Source: Candidatus Zhuqueibacterota bacterium
GTDB lineage: Bacteria; Zhuqueibacterota; Zhuqueibacteria; Oceanimicrobiales; Oceanimicrobiaceae
DNA length: 64,000 bases
Reading direction: 5' to 3'
Assembly (NCBI GenBank): GCA_029262055.1
Contig: JAJDAD010000062.1
Coordinates: 1 to 64,000 of the forward strand
Every line of letters starts with the position of its first letter. The stretch's first letter is position 1. The position numbers and the translations under genes were made by a program. Positions 37,256 to 46,160 of the stretch are shown one piece after another. The notes beneath the pieces are model-generated. The model did no database searches, had not been told where the DNA came from, and saw nothing but the letters and a program-made list of their open reading frames with translations.

Positions 37256-37603
37256 TCACGGACCATCTAAACCTTGTTCCGGATTTTCCACTCTGATAAG
37301 CCGGTACTTAAGCAGAACGACGATGAGGGTTGGAAAAAACAGCGTGTTGAGGATATCGTGTAGACTGGCGTGCCACCTGAAATGACCGAACGCCACCAGA
37401 TCGTCACGCAGGTCGAGAATCTCCATCACAAAACTAACCAGAAGAACCGGAATGAGCGACTTCAGCGACCGTATCGACTTCTTGAACAGACCAACCCAGG
37501 CCAGAAAACAGAGCAAGCCAACATAGATGTGCGCAGCATCTTTTGACAAAGAAAAAATTGACAAAAACCTGAGTTTGAAAAGCTGATAAACTGAAGAATC
37601 CAT
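37256..37603 (-). CDS. Small integral membrane protein, VanZ-like
   Basis: A 115-residue protein with three to four hydrophobic segments (AHIYVGLLCFLAWVGLF, SLIPVLLVSFVMEILDL, ILNTLFFPTLIVVLL). The arrangement E-x-x-D-x-R in the third helix and HASLHDILNTLFFP afterwards is reminiscent of VanZ-superfamily proteins, but the match is loose. It lies 8 bases after mgtE and 36 bases before recO, so it is part of the cluster. Function unknown. Confidence 0.6.
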   Translation of the reverse strand: MDSSVYQLFKLRFLSIFSLSKDAAHIYVGLLCFLAWVGLFKKSIRSLKSLIPVLLVSFVMEILDLRDDLVAFGHFRWHASLHDILNTLFFPTLIVVLLKYRLIRVENPEQGLDGP

Positions 37604-37611
37604 TCAAGTCC

Positions 37612-38970
37612 CTATTTCAGCATGAACCGCAGCATCAGGGTCACCAGACCTAAATAAATGGACAAGCCGACAATATCATTGAACGTTGTAATCAACGGGC
37701 CGGTGGCAATCGCCGGATCGATTTTGAAGCGACGCAAAACAAAGGGAATGCATGCACCAAAAAATGAAGCGTTGAGCACGACCGCAACCATAGACAACCC
37801 CAGAACTGAGCCGAAGGTTGGTCCATAGATCATACCCGCAACGCCAAATAACAGGACCGCGCACAGGCTGCCGTTAAAGAGCGACACCTTGACCTCTCTG
37901 CTCAATCGGGCTGCAGTTTCGCCGGGGCTTAACTCACCTAGTGCAATGCCCCGCACCACGATAGTCGCCGCCTGGATGCCGGCATTGCCGCCCATGGCCA
38001 TCATCAGTGGAATAAAAAGCGTGAGCGCGATGATCTCTTTCAAGGAAACTTCGAAAAGACCGAGGACAAACGCCGCGACTAACTGGCCGACGAAACCGAC
38101 CAGAAGCCAGGGCAGCCGGCCGATCGAGATTTTCACCACCGATGTTTCCCGAATTTCCTCTTCGTCGGCAATACCGGCCATTTTTTGAATATCTTCAGAA
38201 GCTTCTTCTTCCATCACGTCGACGATATCATCAACTGTGATGCGTCCGACCAGTTTCCCCACATCATCGACAACCGGCAACGAAACCAGGTTGTAGCGCC
38301 GAAAAATATTCGCGACCTCTTCCTGATCCACATCCGTCTGAACGCTGATGACATCGGTGACCATAACATTGTTGACCTTCTGCCGCGATTTCGCCAGAAT
38401 GAGCTTCTTGAGCGGAAGAAAGCCAACCAGGTGGCCCTCGTTGTCGACCGCATAAACGTTGTAAACTTCTTCTACTTCATCTGCCTTGCTGCGTATTTCC
38501 CGGATGGCATGATCCACTGATGAGTTTTCGGAAACCGACACAAACTCCAGCGCCATGATGCCGCCGGCCGTATCTTCCTCGTGCTGCAGTAACTCCTTGA
38601 CCTCTTTGGAGTCTTCCGTATCGATGGATTCCAGGACTTTTTCAGCAACCTCTTCCGGGAGATCCGAAACCAGATCAGTCGCATCGTCCGAATCCATTTC
38701 GTCGACGATTTCTGACAGGCGCTCGTGCCGCAGCTCCGACACCAGGCGGTCACGCGTAACATCGTCGAACTCCACCAGGACATCTGACGCCATGTCCGCA
38801 TCGATGCGACTGAAGACATAGCGCGCACTTTCCTCGGATAGTCCCCGCACCAACATGGCGATATCCGCCGGATGAGTGCCGACCAGGATATTCAGGATCA
38901 AACCGCTGTTCTTTTCAGCGGCAAGGTACTCCAGGTCTTCAGTGATGTTTGCTATGTCTTGTTTGTCCAT
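37612..38970 (-). CDS. mgtE: Magnesium transporter MgtE
   Basis: A Mg2+ channel of the inner membrane. It has the N-terminal superhelical domain (about 1-130, with DMASDVLVEFDDVTRDRLVS), a CBS pair (about 135-260) and five C-terminal helices from about 290 with the pore segment GNAGIQAATIVVRGIALGEL; the conserved aspartate DIVGLSIYLG lies near the end. Length 452 is standard. The start lies 19 bases inside the end of ksgA, so its translation is probably linked to that gene. Confidence 0.95.
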   Translation of the reverse strand: MDKQDIANITEDLEYLAAEKNSGLILNILVGTHPADIAMLVRGLSEESARYVFSRIDADMASDVLVEFDDVTRDRLVSELRHERLSEIVDEMDSDDATDLVSDLPEEVAEKVLESIDTEDSKEVKELLQHEEDTAGGIMALEFVSVSENSSVDHAIREIRSKADEVEEVYNVYAVDNEGHLVGFLPLKKLILAKSRQKVNNVMVTDVISVQTDVDQEEVANIFRRYNLVSLPVVDDVGKLVGRITVDDIVDVMEEEASEDIQKMAGIADEEEIRETSVVKISIGRLPWLLVGFVGQLVAAFVLGLFEVSLKEIIALTLFIPLMMAMGGNAGIQAATIVVRGIALGELSPGETAARLSREVKVSLFNGSLCAVLLFGVAGMIYGPTFGSVLGLSMVAVVLNASFFGACIPFVLRRFKIDPAIATGPLITTFNDIVGLSIYLGLVTLMLRFMLK

Positions 38971-39758
38971 AACCTGGCGACTTGATTGCTTAAGTCCACG
39001 AACTCTGTGACATCTAATTCCTCGGGACGCCGAGTCAGGTCAAAATCCAGACCGGGTCCATTTTCCTGATAGCAGGACAAACGCTGCAACGAGTTCCGCA
39101 GCATCTTGCGGCGTTGGTTGAAGGTCGTCCGAACCACCTCGACCAAAAGTTCCGGCGAGTGCGGCGACACGACCGGCGCCTTTGAAAAATCCCACACGAC
39201 CACAGCCGAATCGACTTCCGGGCGTGGCTTGAAGACATTGCGCGACACCTGAAACGCAATGCTCGGCTCAGAGTAGAGACGACTAAAAACGGACATGATG
39301 CCATAAGCCTTTGTGCGCGGGACGGCCACAATTCTGTCAGCGACCTCTTTCTGAATCATCATGACAGTCTTCGACACGAGCTGCCGATAGTCAAAAACCT
39401 TGAATAAGGCAGGACTGGTTATCTGATATGGTATGTTGCCAACAACCTTGGCAGTCCCCTGCGGTATCAATTGCTGCAAATCAACTTTCAGAAAATCCGC
39501 ATGCACCAAAGTCAGATTCTGCACCTGGCGCATCTGTTCTTGTAAACGCGCGTGCAAATGACGATCGATCTCGACAGCGGTAACGTGCCCCGCCTGTTGC
39601 ACCAGGTATTTGGTTAGTACGCCGTAACCCGGACCGATTTCAATCAGGGCATCGCCGGCTTGCGGGTCGACTGCTGCGACGATCTTACGGGCGACGTTCT
39701 CGTCCAGGAGAAAATTCTGCCCAAGGCTCTGCTTCGGACGAAAAGCGAGCCTGGTCAC
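38952..39758 (-). CDS. rsmA: 16S rRNA dimethyladenosine transferase
   Basis: Dimethylates two adjacent adenosines in the 3'-terminal helix of 16S rRNA, a checkpoint of small-subunit assembly. Seen: QSLGQNFLLDENVARKIV at the N-terminus, the SAM motif LIEIGPGYGVLTKYL, and the catalytic NIPYQITSPALFKVF. Length 268 is normal. It overlaps tatD by four bases at its start and mgtE by 19 bases at its end. The tatD-rsmA link is common in bacteria. Confidence 0.96.
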   Translation of the reverse strand: MTRLAFRPKQSLGQNFLLDENVARKIVAAVDPQAGDALIEIGPGYGVLTKYLVQQAGHVTAVEIDRHLHARLQEQMRQVQNLTLVHADFLKVDLQQLIPQGTAKVVGNIPYQITSPALFKVFDYRQLVSKTVMMIQKEVADRIVAVPRTKAYGIMSVFSRLYSEPSIAFQVSRNVFKPRPEVDSAVVVWDFSKAPVVSPHSPELLVEVVRTTFNQRRKMLRNSLQRLSCYQENGPGLDFDLTRRPEELDVTEFVDLSNQVARLWTNKT

Positions 39759-40531
39759 GCAAACGCCTTTTCGTGCAGCCTGAACAACGCCTCTGCATTG
39801 GCGCTCGTCGTTGCAACCAGCGTTGCCAATTCAATCCCCTTTATCTCGGCTATTTTCCGTGCGATGTGCACCACGTGCGCCGGTTCGTTGCGCTTGCCGC
39901 GTTTAGGTTCCGGTGACAAAAACGGACAGTCGGTCTCCAGCAAGAGCCTTTCGGTGGGAATTGCCGCAGCTACTTCCGGTAGCATGGATTTCTTAAATGT
40001 AAGATTGCCGGTAAATGAAATGTGAAATCCCAGTTGCAATGCCTGCTCAGCTATCTCTGCATTCTCTGAAAAGCAGTGAAATACGCCGGAGAGGCCGTCC
40101 GTGCCTGCACTGTCCAGAAGCTCCAGGATTTCAGGTCCAGCCTCGCGGTTGTGGATGACGATGGGTAACCCGACATCTTTGGCCAGGCGGATCTGCTGGT
40201 GAAATGCCTGTTTCTGCACGTCGACCGGGCACGTGTCCCAGTGGAAGTCGAGCCCTATTTCGCCGATGGCCACGACCTTTTCATGCCGGCTCAGTTCCCG
40301 CAATTGCGCTAGGGACTTGTCATCCAGCTTCATCGAGTCATTGGGGTGAATGCCAACGGTCGCGAAAAGGCCGGTATGACGCTCGGCCAGTTCGATGCAC
40401 GCCAGACTGGTGTCAATATCGATGCCGATGTTGATAATCTTCCGCACACCCGCGTCAAAAGCCCGCTGGATGACCTGGTCGCGGTCTGCGTCGAATCGGT
40501 CAAAATAGAGATGTGCGTGGGTTTCAATCAT
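39755..40531 (-). CDS. tatD: TatD family metal-dependent hydrolase
   Basis: A TIM-barrel DNase/hydrolase. Metal ligands appear in ETHAHLYFDRF (HxH), IGEIGLDFHWD (Glu), PIVIHNREAG (His), VFHCFSEN (His) and LLETDCPFLSPEP (Asp). Length 258 is typical. It lies 40 bases after metG and overlaps rsmA, the same order metG-tatD-rsmA seen in many bacteria. Confidence 0.95.
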   Translation of the reverse strand: MIETHAHLYFDRFDADRDQVIQRAFDAGVRKIINIGIDIDTSLACIELAERHTGLFATVGIHPNDSMKLDDKSLAQLRELSRHEKVVAIGEIGLDFHWDTCPVDVQKQAFHQQIRLAKDVGLPIVIHNREAGPEILELLDSAGTDGLSGVFHCFSENAEIAEQALQLGFHISFTGNLTFKKSMLPEVAAAIPTERLLLETDCPFLSPEPKRGKRNEPAHVVHIARKIAEIKGIELATLVATTSANAEALFRLHEKAFA

Positions 40532-40570
40532 CTTTTTTCTTGCCAGAGAAACTCAAAACCAGTCATGGCG

Positions 40571-42619
40571 CTATCTTATTTTCGTGCCGGAGGAAATGTC
40601 TTTTTCCACCGTCAGCAAACTGAACTCGCCGGACTCGCTTTCAGCGGCCAGGAGCATGCCTTGCGACTCCAGGCCACGGATTTTTGCCGGCTGCAGATTT
40701 GCCACCACAACCACCTTTTTGCCGACCAGATCTTCCGGGGCAAGAAACTCCGCCATGCCGGCGATGATTTGCCGCTGCTCGGTTCCTAATTCAACTTCCA
40801 GGCGCAGGAGCTTGTCGGTTTTTTCTACTTTTTCGGCGGTAAGCACTTTTGCGATGCGCAGGTCGACATCCTTAAACTGATCAAATGAAATCAAGGTACG
40901 CTCCTCTTTTTCGGCGGTTTTGTTTGAACCTGGCTTTGCTTTCGACTTTAAACGGTTAGTCTCTTCCGAAATGACATCGTTCTCAATTTTGCTAAACAGA
41001 ACCTCCGGCGGGTTGAGAACATGGCCGGCGGCAAGCGCAGCTTCACCGGACTGTCCCCAATTTTGCTCGTGTACGTTACCGGGCAGGTTCAGAAGTTTCC
41101 ACAGCTTGACAGCCGAAAAAGGTAGAAACGGAGCCATGAGGACGGCCAGGGCTCGCGAGACCTGCGCACAGATGTTAAGCGTAGTGGCGCAGACGTCGCG
41201 ATCGTCGTGCACACGGCGCCACGGCTCTTTATCGTTGAAGTACTTGTTGGCGTTGCGGGCCACGTCCATCAGTGCTTTCAGCGCGCGCCTCACTTCGTAT
41301 TTTTCCAGAGAATCTCCGATGGCGCCCGGGGCTTCGGCCATGCATTTCAGCATCCACTGGTCAAGCTCGTCGGGTGGCTGCGCGGCGGGGACTTTGCCGT
41401 CAAAGTGCTTCTGGATGAAAGTCAGCGACCGGTTGACAAAATTGCCCAGAATACCGACCAGCTCACTGTTGTTACGCGTTTGAAAATCCTTCCAGGAAAA
41501 ATCCGAGTCCTTGGTCTCCGGTGCGATGGCTGCCAGGCAGTAGCGCAATGGATCCGGCTGAAATCTCTCCAGGTAGTCATCGACCCAGACCGCATGGTCG
41601 CGGCTGGTGCTGAACTTCGCGCCCTCCAGATTCAGGAACTCGTTGGCGGGCACATCGTGCGGCAGGACATAGCCGCCCCTGGCCATCAGGAATGACGGAA
41701 ACATGACCGCGTGGAAGACGATGTTGTCCTTGCCGACAAAGTGCACCAGTTTGCAGTTTTCGTCCTGCCAGTAATCTTTCCAGCGTTCAGGTTCTCCCCT
41801 TTTTTGCGCCCATTCTTTGGTGGAAGAAATGTACCCGAGCACGGCCTCGAACCAGACATACATGACCTTATCTCCCGCGTCCTCCAGCGGCACCTTGATT
41901 CCCCAGGTCAAATCCCGCGTTATTGCCCGGTCCTGCAGCCCCTGCTTGATCCAGCCGTAGCAGTAGTTGCGCACATTCTCCTTCCAGTTCGGCCGGGCAT
42001 CGAAAAAGGCCCGCAGGCGCTCCTGAAAATCCCCGAGCGGAAAATACCAGTGAAAGGTATCGCGTAGGACCGGCGTTTCACCGGACAGCTTGCTTACCGG
42101 GTTTTTCAGGTCGGTCTGATTCAGATCGCTGCCGCAAAGCTCGCACTGGTCGCCACGCGCTTCCTCGAACGCGCAAACCGGACACGTGCCCTCAACGTAG
42201 CGGTCGGGCAAAAACATCTTTGCCTTTTCATCATAAAACTGCTTTTCCTGCTTCTTCTTCAGGATGCCTTTGCTGTACAGATCGCTAAAAAACTCCTGTC
42301 CCGTTTCGTGGTGGATCGGCAGGGACGTACGCGAATAATTGTCAAAGCTGACCCCCAGGCGCTCGAAGCTGTTCTTTATTTGCGGGTGGTAGCGATCGAT
42401 AATGTCACGCGGGCTGACGCCCTCGCGTTCAGCCCTGATGGTAATGGCAACGCCATGCTCATCCGAACCGCACATGTAGACGATGTCGCTGCCTTTGAGT
42501 CGGTGATAACGCACAAAAATATCTGCCGGGAGGTATGCGCCTGCGACGTGCCCGATGTGGACGGGACCGTTGGTGTACGGCAGCGCACTGGTGACCAGCA
42601 GCTTTTCCTTCTTGCTCAA
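40571..42619 (-). CDS. metG: Methionine-tRNA ligase
   Basis: Charges tRNA-Met. Visible are the HIGH motif in TNGPVHIGHVAGAYLPADI, a zinc knuckle CPVCAFEEARGDQCELC, the KMSKS-like loop as GAKFSTSRDHAVWVDDYL, the anticodon-binding helical domain, and a C-terminal EMAP/Trbp111-like tRNA-binding domain (about 580-682) starting DLRIAKVLTAEKVEKTDKLL. Length 682 corresponds to the dimeric MetG1-type enzyme. First of the metG-tatD-rsmA block, 226 bases after ricT. Confidence 0.97.
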   Translation of the reverse strand: MSKKEKLLVTSALPYTNGPVHIGHVAGAYLPADIFVRYHRLKGSDIVYMCGSDEHGVAITIRAEREGVSPRDIIDRYHPQIKNSFERLGVSFDNYSRTSLPIHHETGQEFFSDLYSKGILKKKQEKQFYDEKAKMFLPDRYVEGTCPVCAFEEARGDQCELCGSDLNQTDLKNPVSKLSGETPVLRDTFHWYFPLGDFQERLRAFFDARPNWKENVRNYCYGWIKQGLQDRAITRDLTWGIKVPLEDAGDKVMYVWFEAVLGYISSTKEWAQKRGEPERWKDYWQDENCKLVHFVGKDNIVFHAVMFPSFLMARGGYVLPHDVPANEFLNLEGAKFSTSRDHAVWVDDYLERFQPDPLRYCLAAIAPETKDSDFSWKDFQTRNNSELVGILGNFVNRSLTFIQKHFDGKVPAAQPPDELDQWMLKCMAEAPGAIGDSLEKYEVRRALKALMDVARNANKYFNDKEPWRRVHDDRDVCATTLNICAQVSRALAVLMAPFLPFSAVKLWKLLNLPGNVHEQNWGQSGEAALAAGHVLNPPEVLFSKIENDVISEETNRLKSKAKPGSNKTAEKEERTLISFDQFKDVDLRIAKVLTAEKVEKTDKLLRLEVELGTEQRQIIAGMAEFLAPEDLVGKKVVVVANLQPAKIRGLESQGMLLAAESESGEFSLLTVEKDISSGTKIR

Positions 42620-42845
42620 GAGCTTTCCTTCCTTGTCATGATCCCGGGCATTATACCCACAAGAAAGCCCATGTCCGAATCGTGTTCAGCATGAGCTTTA
42701 AGTTTCTCCATTATGTTTGGGCAGAGCGGCCGCGAGTCTTTACACGGCTCCGCATCCGTCGGCTTTGGTTAACACTGTCGGCACTTTGGTTTTGCCGTAA
42801 GAAATGGCCCAACTGTACTGCACCAGTGGCACGAAAGTCGGTGCG

Positions 42846-43712
42846 TTAGTTCGGGTTTCCAAGGTCATCCAGATCACCATTTTCGTGTCCGCAACCGTGA
42901 TCGCACTTGTAGAGACTGCCCTTAACATAGTCCAGTGCAAAAGTCTCCGTGGTGTCATCGGGGTAAAGCACAATCACACGCTCAGCAAAAATATCGATAT
43001 TGCTGACAATGCCTTCTCCTTTTTCCGTTTTGATCGGCTTGGCCAGTTTCGGGTACTTCTTGATGGCTTCGTTATAGAAACCTCTCTCGTACATTAGACA
43101 ACACTTGAGCCTGCCACAAACACCGGCGAGCTTGGTCGGATTCAGTGGCAGGTTCTGATCACGCGCCGCCTGCGTGGTGACCGGTGCGAAATCACGAATC
43201 CAGGTCGAGCAGCACAAATCGCGGCCGCAGATGCCGAACCCACCCAACTTGCGCGCTTCATCGCGTACGCCGATCTGGCGGAATTCTATCCGCGTGCGGT
43301 AAACCGCTGCCACGTCCTTGACCAATTTGCGAAAGTCAACCCGGTTTTCCGAAGTAAAGTGAAAAGTGATCTTCTTGCCGTCCAACTGAAATTCACAGTC
43401 TACCAGCTTCATTTTCAGATTGTGCCTGGTCAGCTTTTCCTTGCAGGTTCGCAGCGCCGCCTTTTCCTTTCCCCGGTTCTCCTCATGTTTTTTGAAATCC
43501 TGATGAGTGCACCTACGGATGATTTCTTTCAGCTTCTTTTCATCAGCGGCCTTTTTCATCAGACTGCCAAGATGGCCAACCTGGCCGATGTCGATGCCCT
43601 TATCCGCTTGTACGACGGCAAAGTCACCGACGCGAAAAGCGATCTTCTTGGGGTTTTTGTAAATCACCCGGCGTTGTCCCTTAAACTTCAGTTCTATTGT
43701 TTCACTTTCCAT
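42846..43712 (-). CDS. ricT: PSP1/RicT family regulatory protein
   Basis: A member of the PSP1 family (RicT/YaaT), which in Bacillus forms the Y-complex with RicA and RicF, binds Fe-S clusters and helps RNase Y maturation of mRNAs. The cysteine block CGRDLCCSTWIRDF plus KLAGVCGRLKCCLMYE is conserved. Length 288 is normal. In Gram-negative FCB genomes the gene usually stays next to holB, as here (4 bases downstream of holB); the partners RicA and RicF are not expected and its task there is not established. Confidence 0.92.
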   Translation of the reverse strand: MESETIELKFKGQRRVIYKNPKKIAFRVGDFAVVQADKGIDIGQVGHLGSLMKKAADEKKLKEIIRRCTHQDFKKHEENRGKEKAALRTCKEKLTRHNLKMKLVDCEFQLDGKKITFHFTSENRVDFRKLVKDVAAVYRTRIEFRQIGVRDEARKLGGFGICGRDLCCSTWIRDFAPVTTQAARDQNLPLNPTKLAGVCGRLKCCLMYERGFYNEAIKKYPKLAKPIKTEKGEGIVSNIDIFAERVIVLYPDDTTETFALDYVKGSLYKCDHGCGHENGDLDDLGNPN

Positions 43713-43716
43713 GCTC

Positions 43717-44787
43717 TCAACCCTTGATAAGTTTTCTGAGTCGGTTCAGGAGGACGATCAATATCAAGTTGATCTGCACGTTCCGCTCCATTAATTCGAA
43801 TGCCTGTTCAAGCTCCCTGGCAACCGCGTGCAAGTCAGCTTGCGGGAAACCCTCAATAAACTTTTTCAGGACTTCTGTTTGTTCCGAGTGGATGAGATGG
43901 CGTTTCTCCAGCGTATCTTGTTCACGATAGACCAGCACATCTCTCACCCAAATCAAGACATGTGAAAGCAGGTGCCGTAACGATTTCAGGTCGCGCTGAA
44001 AAGTACTGAGCAGTTGATCGACGTACAGCAATTGTTTGAAATCATTCTGCACACTCTGACGAAAAAAACCGAGGGCCAGCTCCTGCATTTTGGTGAGCTC
44101 TTCGTCCATGAGCTGCAAGGCTTGCCGGTAGCTGCCATCAGCAAGTTGGGCCAACAAGCGGGCGCGCGCAGCCTCCACTGATTTACGAGTGATCAGCGCC
44201 TGTTCGATATCAGTCGCCGGCAGGGGACCAAACTTCACAAGCTGGCACCGGGAGGTGATGGTCGGCAGCAACATGCTTGGCTTCGAACTTGTCATGATCA
44301 GGTACATTTTATCCGGCGGCTCTTCCAGAATTTTCAACAGTGAATTCGACGCCTCTATGGTCAGCCGGTCGCAATCATATAGTAGAAAAACGCGGCCCTG
44401 ACCTTCATACGATTTGAAGGAAGCAGTTCGGCGTATCTCCCGGATTCTATCAATTGAAATCGTTGGTTTCGCCCATGGCTCAAGCCGCTGGTAAGGGTCC
44501 GCGACGATACTGTTTATGACGCTGGTGCGCTCTTCCTCTTTCAGTTTGGCCGGGGACGGAAAGACAACATGCACATCGGGATGGCTAAGGTTGCGAACCC
44601 TGGGGTCATCTTTGTGCTCAGTATCGCCGGCTTGCAGCATGAGCCGGCAAAGTTCGAGTGCCGCTGCCTCCTTACCAACCCCATGCGGCCCGACAAACAA
44701 ATAGGCGTGCGACAGGCGGCCGTTTTTGACGGCAGACTCAAAGAGCTTCTTGATGCGGCTTTGTCCGATTATCTCTTCAAAAGGCAT
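43717..44787 (-). CDS. holB: DNA polymerase III delta-prime subunit
   Basis: A clamp-loader AAA+ subunit. It begins MPFEEIIGQSRIKKLFESAV, has the P-loop FVGPHGVGKEAAALEL, DCDRLTIEASNSLLKILEEP and the TSRC sensor region. The ORF track starts 9 codons upstream; the ATG at 44787 matches the family start. Length 356. The four zinc cysteines of E. coli delta-prime are not present. It is 4 bases upstream of ricT and 51 bases after the envC-like gene. Confidence 0.92.
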   Translation of the reverse strand: MPFEEIIGQSRIKKLFESAVKNGRLSHAYLFVGPHGVGKEAAALELCRLMLQAGDTEHKDDPRVRNLSHPDVHVVFPSPAKLKEEERTSVINSIVADPYQRLEPWAKPTISIDRIREIRRTASFKSYEGQGRVFLLYDCDRLTIEASNSLLKILEEPPDKMYLIMTSSKPSMLLPTITSRCQLVKFGPLPATDIEQALITRKSVEAARARLLAQLADGSYRQALQLMDEELTKMQELALGFFRQSVQNDFKQLLYVDQLLSTFQRDLKSLRHLLSHVLIWVRDVLVYREQDTLEKRHLIHSEQTEVLKKFIEGFPQADLHAVARELEQAFELMERNVQINLILIVLLNRLRKLIKG

Positions 44788-44838
44788 AATACAATCAAGT
44801 AGTTGCGTCAACAAGTATGCCTGGTGTGGCGCGATAGA

Positions 44839-45990
44839 TTATTTCCCGAGCCAACTTTCGGGATTGAGTTTTTCAGTGCCTTGCCAAATCTCGAAATGTA
44901 GCAGCGGACCATCTACTGATCCTGATTCGCCCACCAAGCCCAGAACATGCCCCATATCTACGTTCTGCATGAGGTCGACGCGCACTTCCTCAAGGTGCGT
45001 ATAGACCGAATAGTATCCGCCGTAGTGGCTGACGATAACGATGGTGCCACGGCCGCCCTGCCAGGTGATGGCCGTGACCTGACCGCTGGCCACTACCTGT
45101 ACGGGTCTTCCTGCCGGTGCGGCAATGTCGATACCGATGTTCTCTGTTACGGTTTTCAACTCCGGGTGCCGGTACTTGCCAAAGCGGGCGACAATACGGC
45201 CGGAGACCGGCCAGATCATGCTTCCCCGCAGCTCCGCAAAAGGCGTGTCAGGCCGGACCATCGGTATCCGGTCGGGCCTCTTCTCAAGCTCAACAATCAG
45301 ACGCTTGATCTCGGCGGCAGCCATTTCCTTGGCGGATAGCTGGTCGCGCAACAAGTTAGTGCTCTTGCGAACCTTATAAAGAATCTTCTGCTGCTGTTTC
45401 TTCTTGACACTTAGCTTGTTTTCCTCTTTGCGCTTCTTCGTCAGGATATTGCTGCTTTCTCTCAGGTCGCGTGCCAACCGGTCCCGGTCCCTGGCGATTT
45501 GGCCTGATTTTTCCTGAATCTTACGAAGTGTCCGCAGGTCGTGCTCCGCCATTCGGCTCTGGTACTCCATCCAGACCAAACCGTCGGTCAACGATTTGGA
45601 TGCCAGCAACACCTCCACGTCCTTCGCACGTCCATACTTATACATATAAACGACCCGTTTTGCAAGCAGATCTTTCAACCGGACAAGTTCTGCTTCACTT
45701 TCTTTAAGCTGCTTTTCGCGCTTATTTATTTCCCTCTTCTTCTTTGTCAGCGTACTTGCCTGGTCCTGGATCACCGCGTTGGCTAAATCGATATCCAGCT
45801 CAAGCAGGTTGAGTTGCCCCAGCACGGTCGCTTCTTTTTTCTTGCTGGCATTGATCTCCTTTTCCATACTGAGAATGTCGTCCCGGATCCGGCGCAAACG
45901 CTCATGGTTTTTCTCAATTCTATCCTGAGCCTGTACGGAAAGCGCAACAACGACAGCGCAAAAAAATGTCAATAAGGACTTGGAAAACAT
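44839..45990 (-). CDS. EnvC-like murein hydrolase activator, M23 domain
   Basis: A secreted protein with a signal peptide ending SVQAQ, about 230 residues of coiled coil (IRDDILSMEKEINASKKKEA and onward) and a C-terminal LytM/M23 domain. In EnvC-type proteins such an architecture activates cell-wall amidases at division. The LytM zinc ligands look degenerate: the first His-x-Gly-x-Asp reads NIGIDI, and the final HxH reads LLHFE, so it is probably a non-catalytic activator. The start is taken at ATG 45990 (MFSKSLLTFFCAVV), since the ORF-track TTG start puts 13 extra residues ahead of the signal peptide. First gene of the holB cluster. Confidence 0.87.
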   Translation of the reverse strand: MFSKSLLTFFCAVVVALSVQAQDRIEKNHERLRRIRDDILSMEKEINASKKKEATVLGQLNLLELDIDLANAVIQDQASTLTKKKREINKREKQLKESEAELVRLKDLLAKRVVYMYKYGRAKDVEVLLASKSLTDGLVWMEYQSRMAEHDLRTLRKIQEKSGQIARDRDRLARDLRESSNILTKKRKEENKLSVKKKQQQKILYKVRKSTNLLRDQLSAKEMAAAEIKRLIVELEKRPDRIPMVRPDTPFAELRGSMIWPVSGRIVARFGKYRHPELKTVTENIGIDIAAPAGRPVQVVASGQVTAITWQGGRGTIVIVSHYGGYYSVYTHLEEVRVDLMQNVDMGHVLGLVGESGSVDGPLLHFEIWQGTEKLNPESWLGK

Positions 45991-46160
45991 GGAGTAAAAG
46001 ATAACAGTCCCAGACAAAAAAGCAAACAAAAAAAGCCGTTCCCGGCCCGGCTCGCGGACCAGCCCATCAAAAGGAACGTGTTGCGGTTTAGAGATGGTTT
46101 TAATATTTTGCAGACTTATCCGGCAGCCGCATCACGATTTAAGAGAATACCAATCACTTC

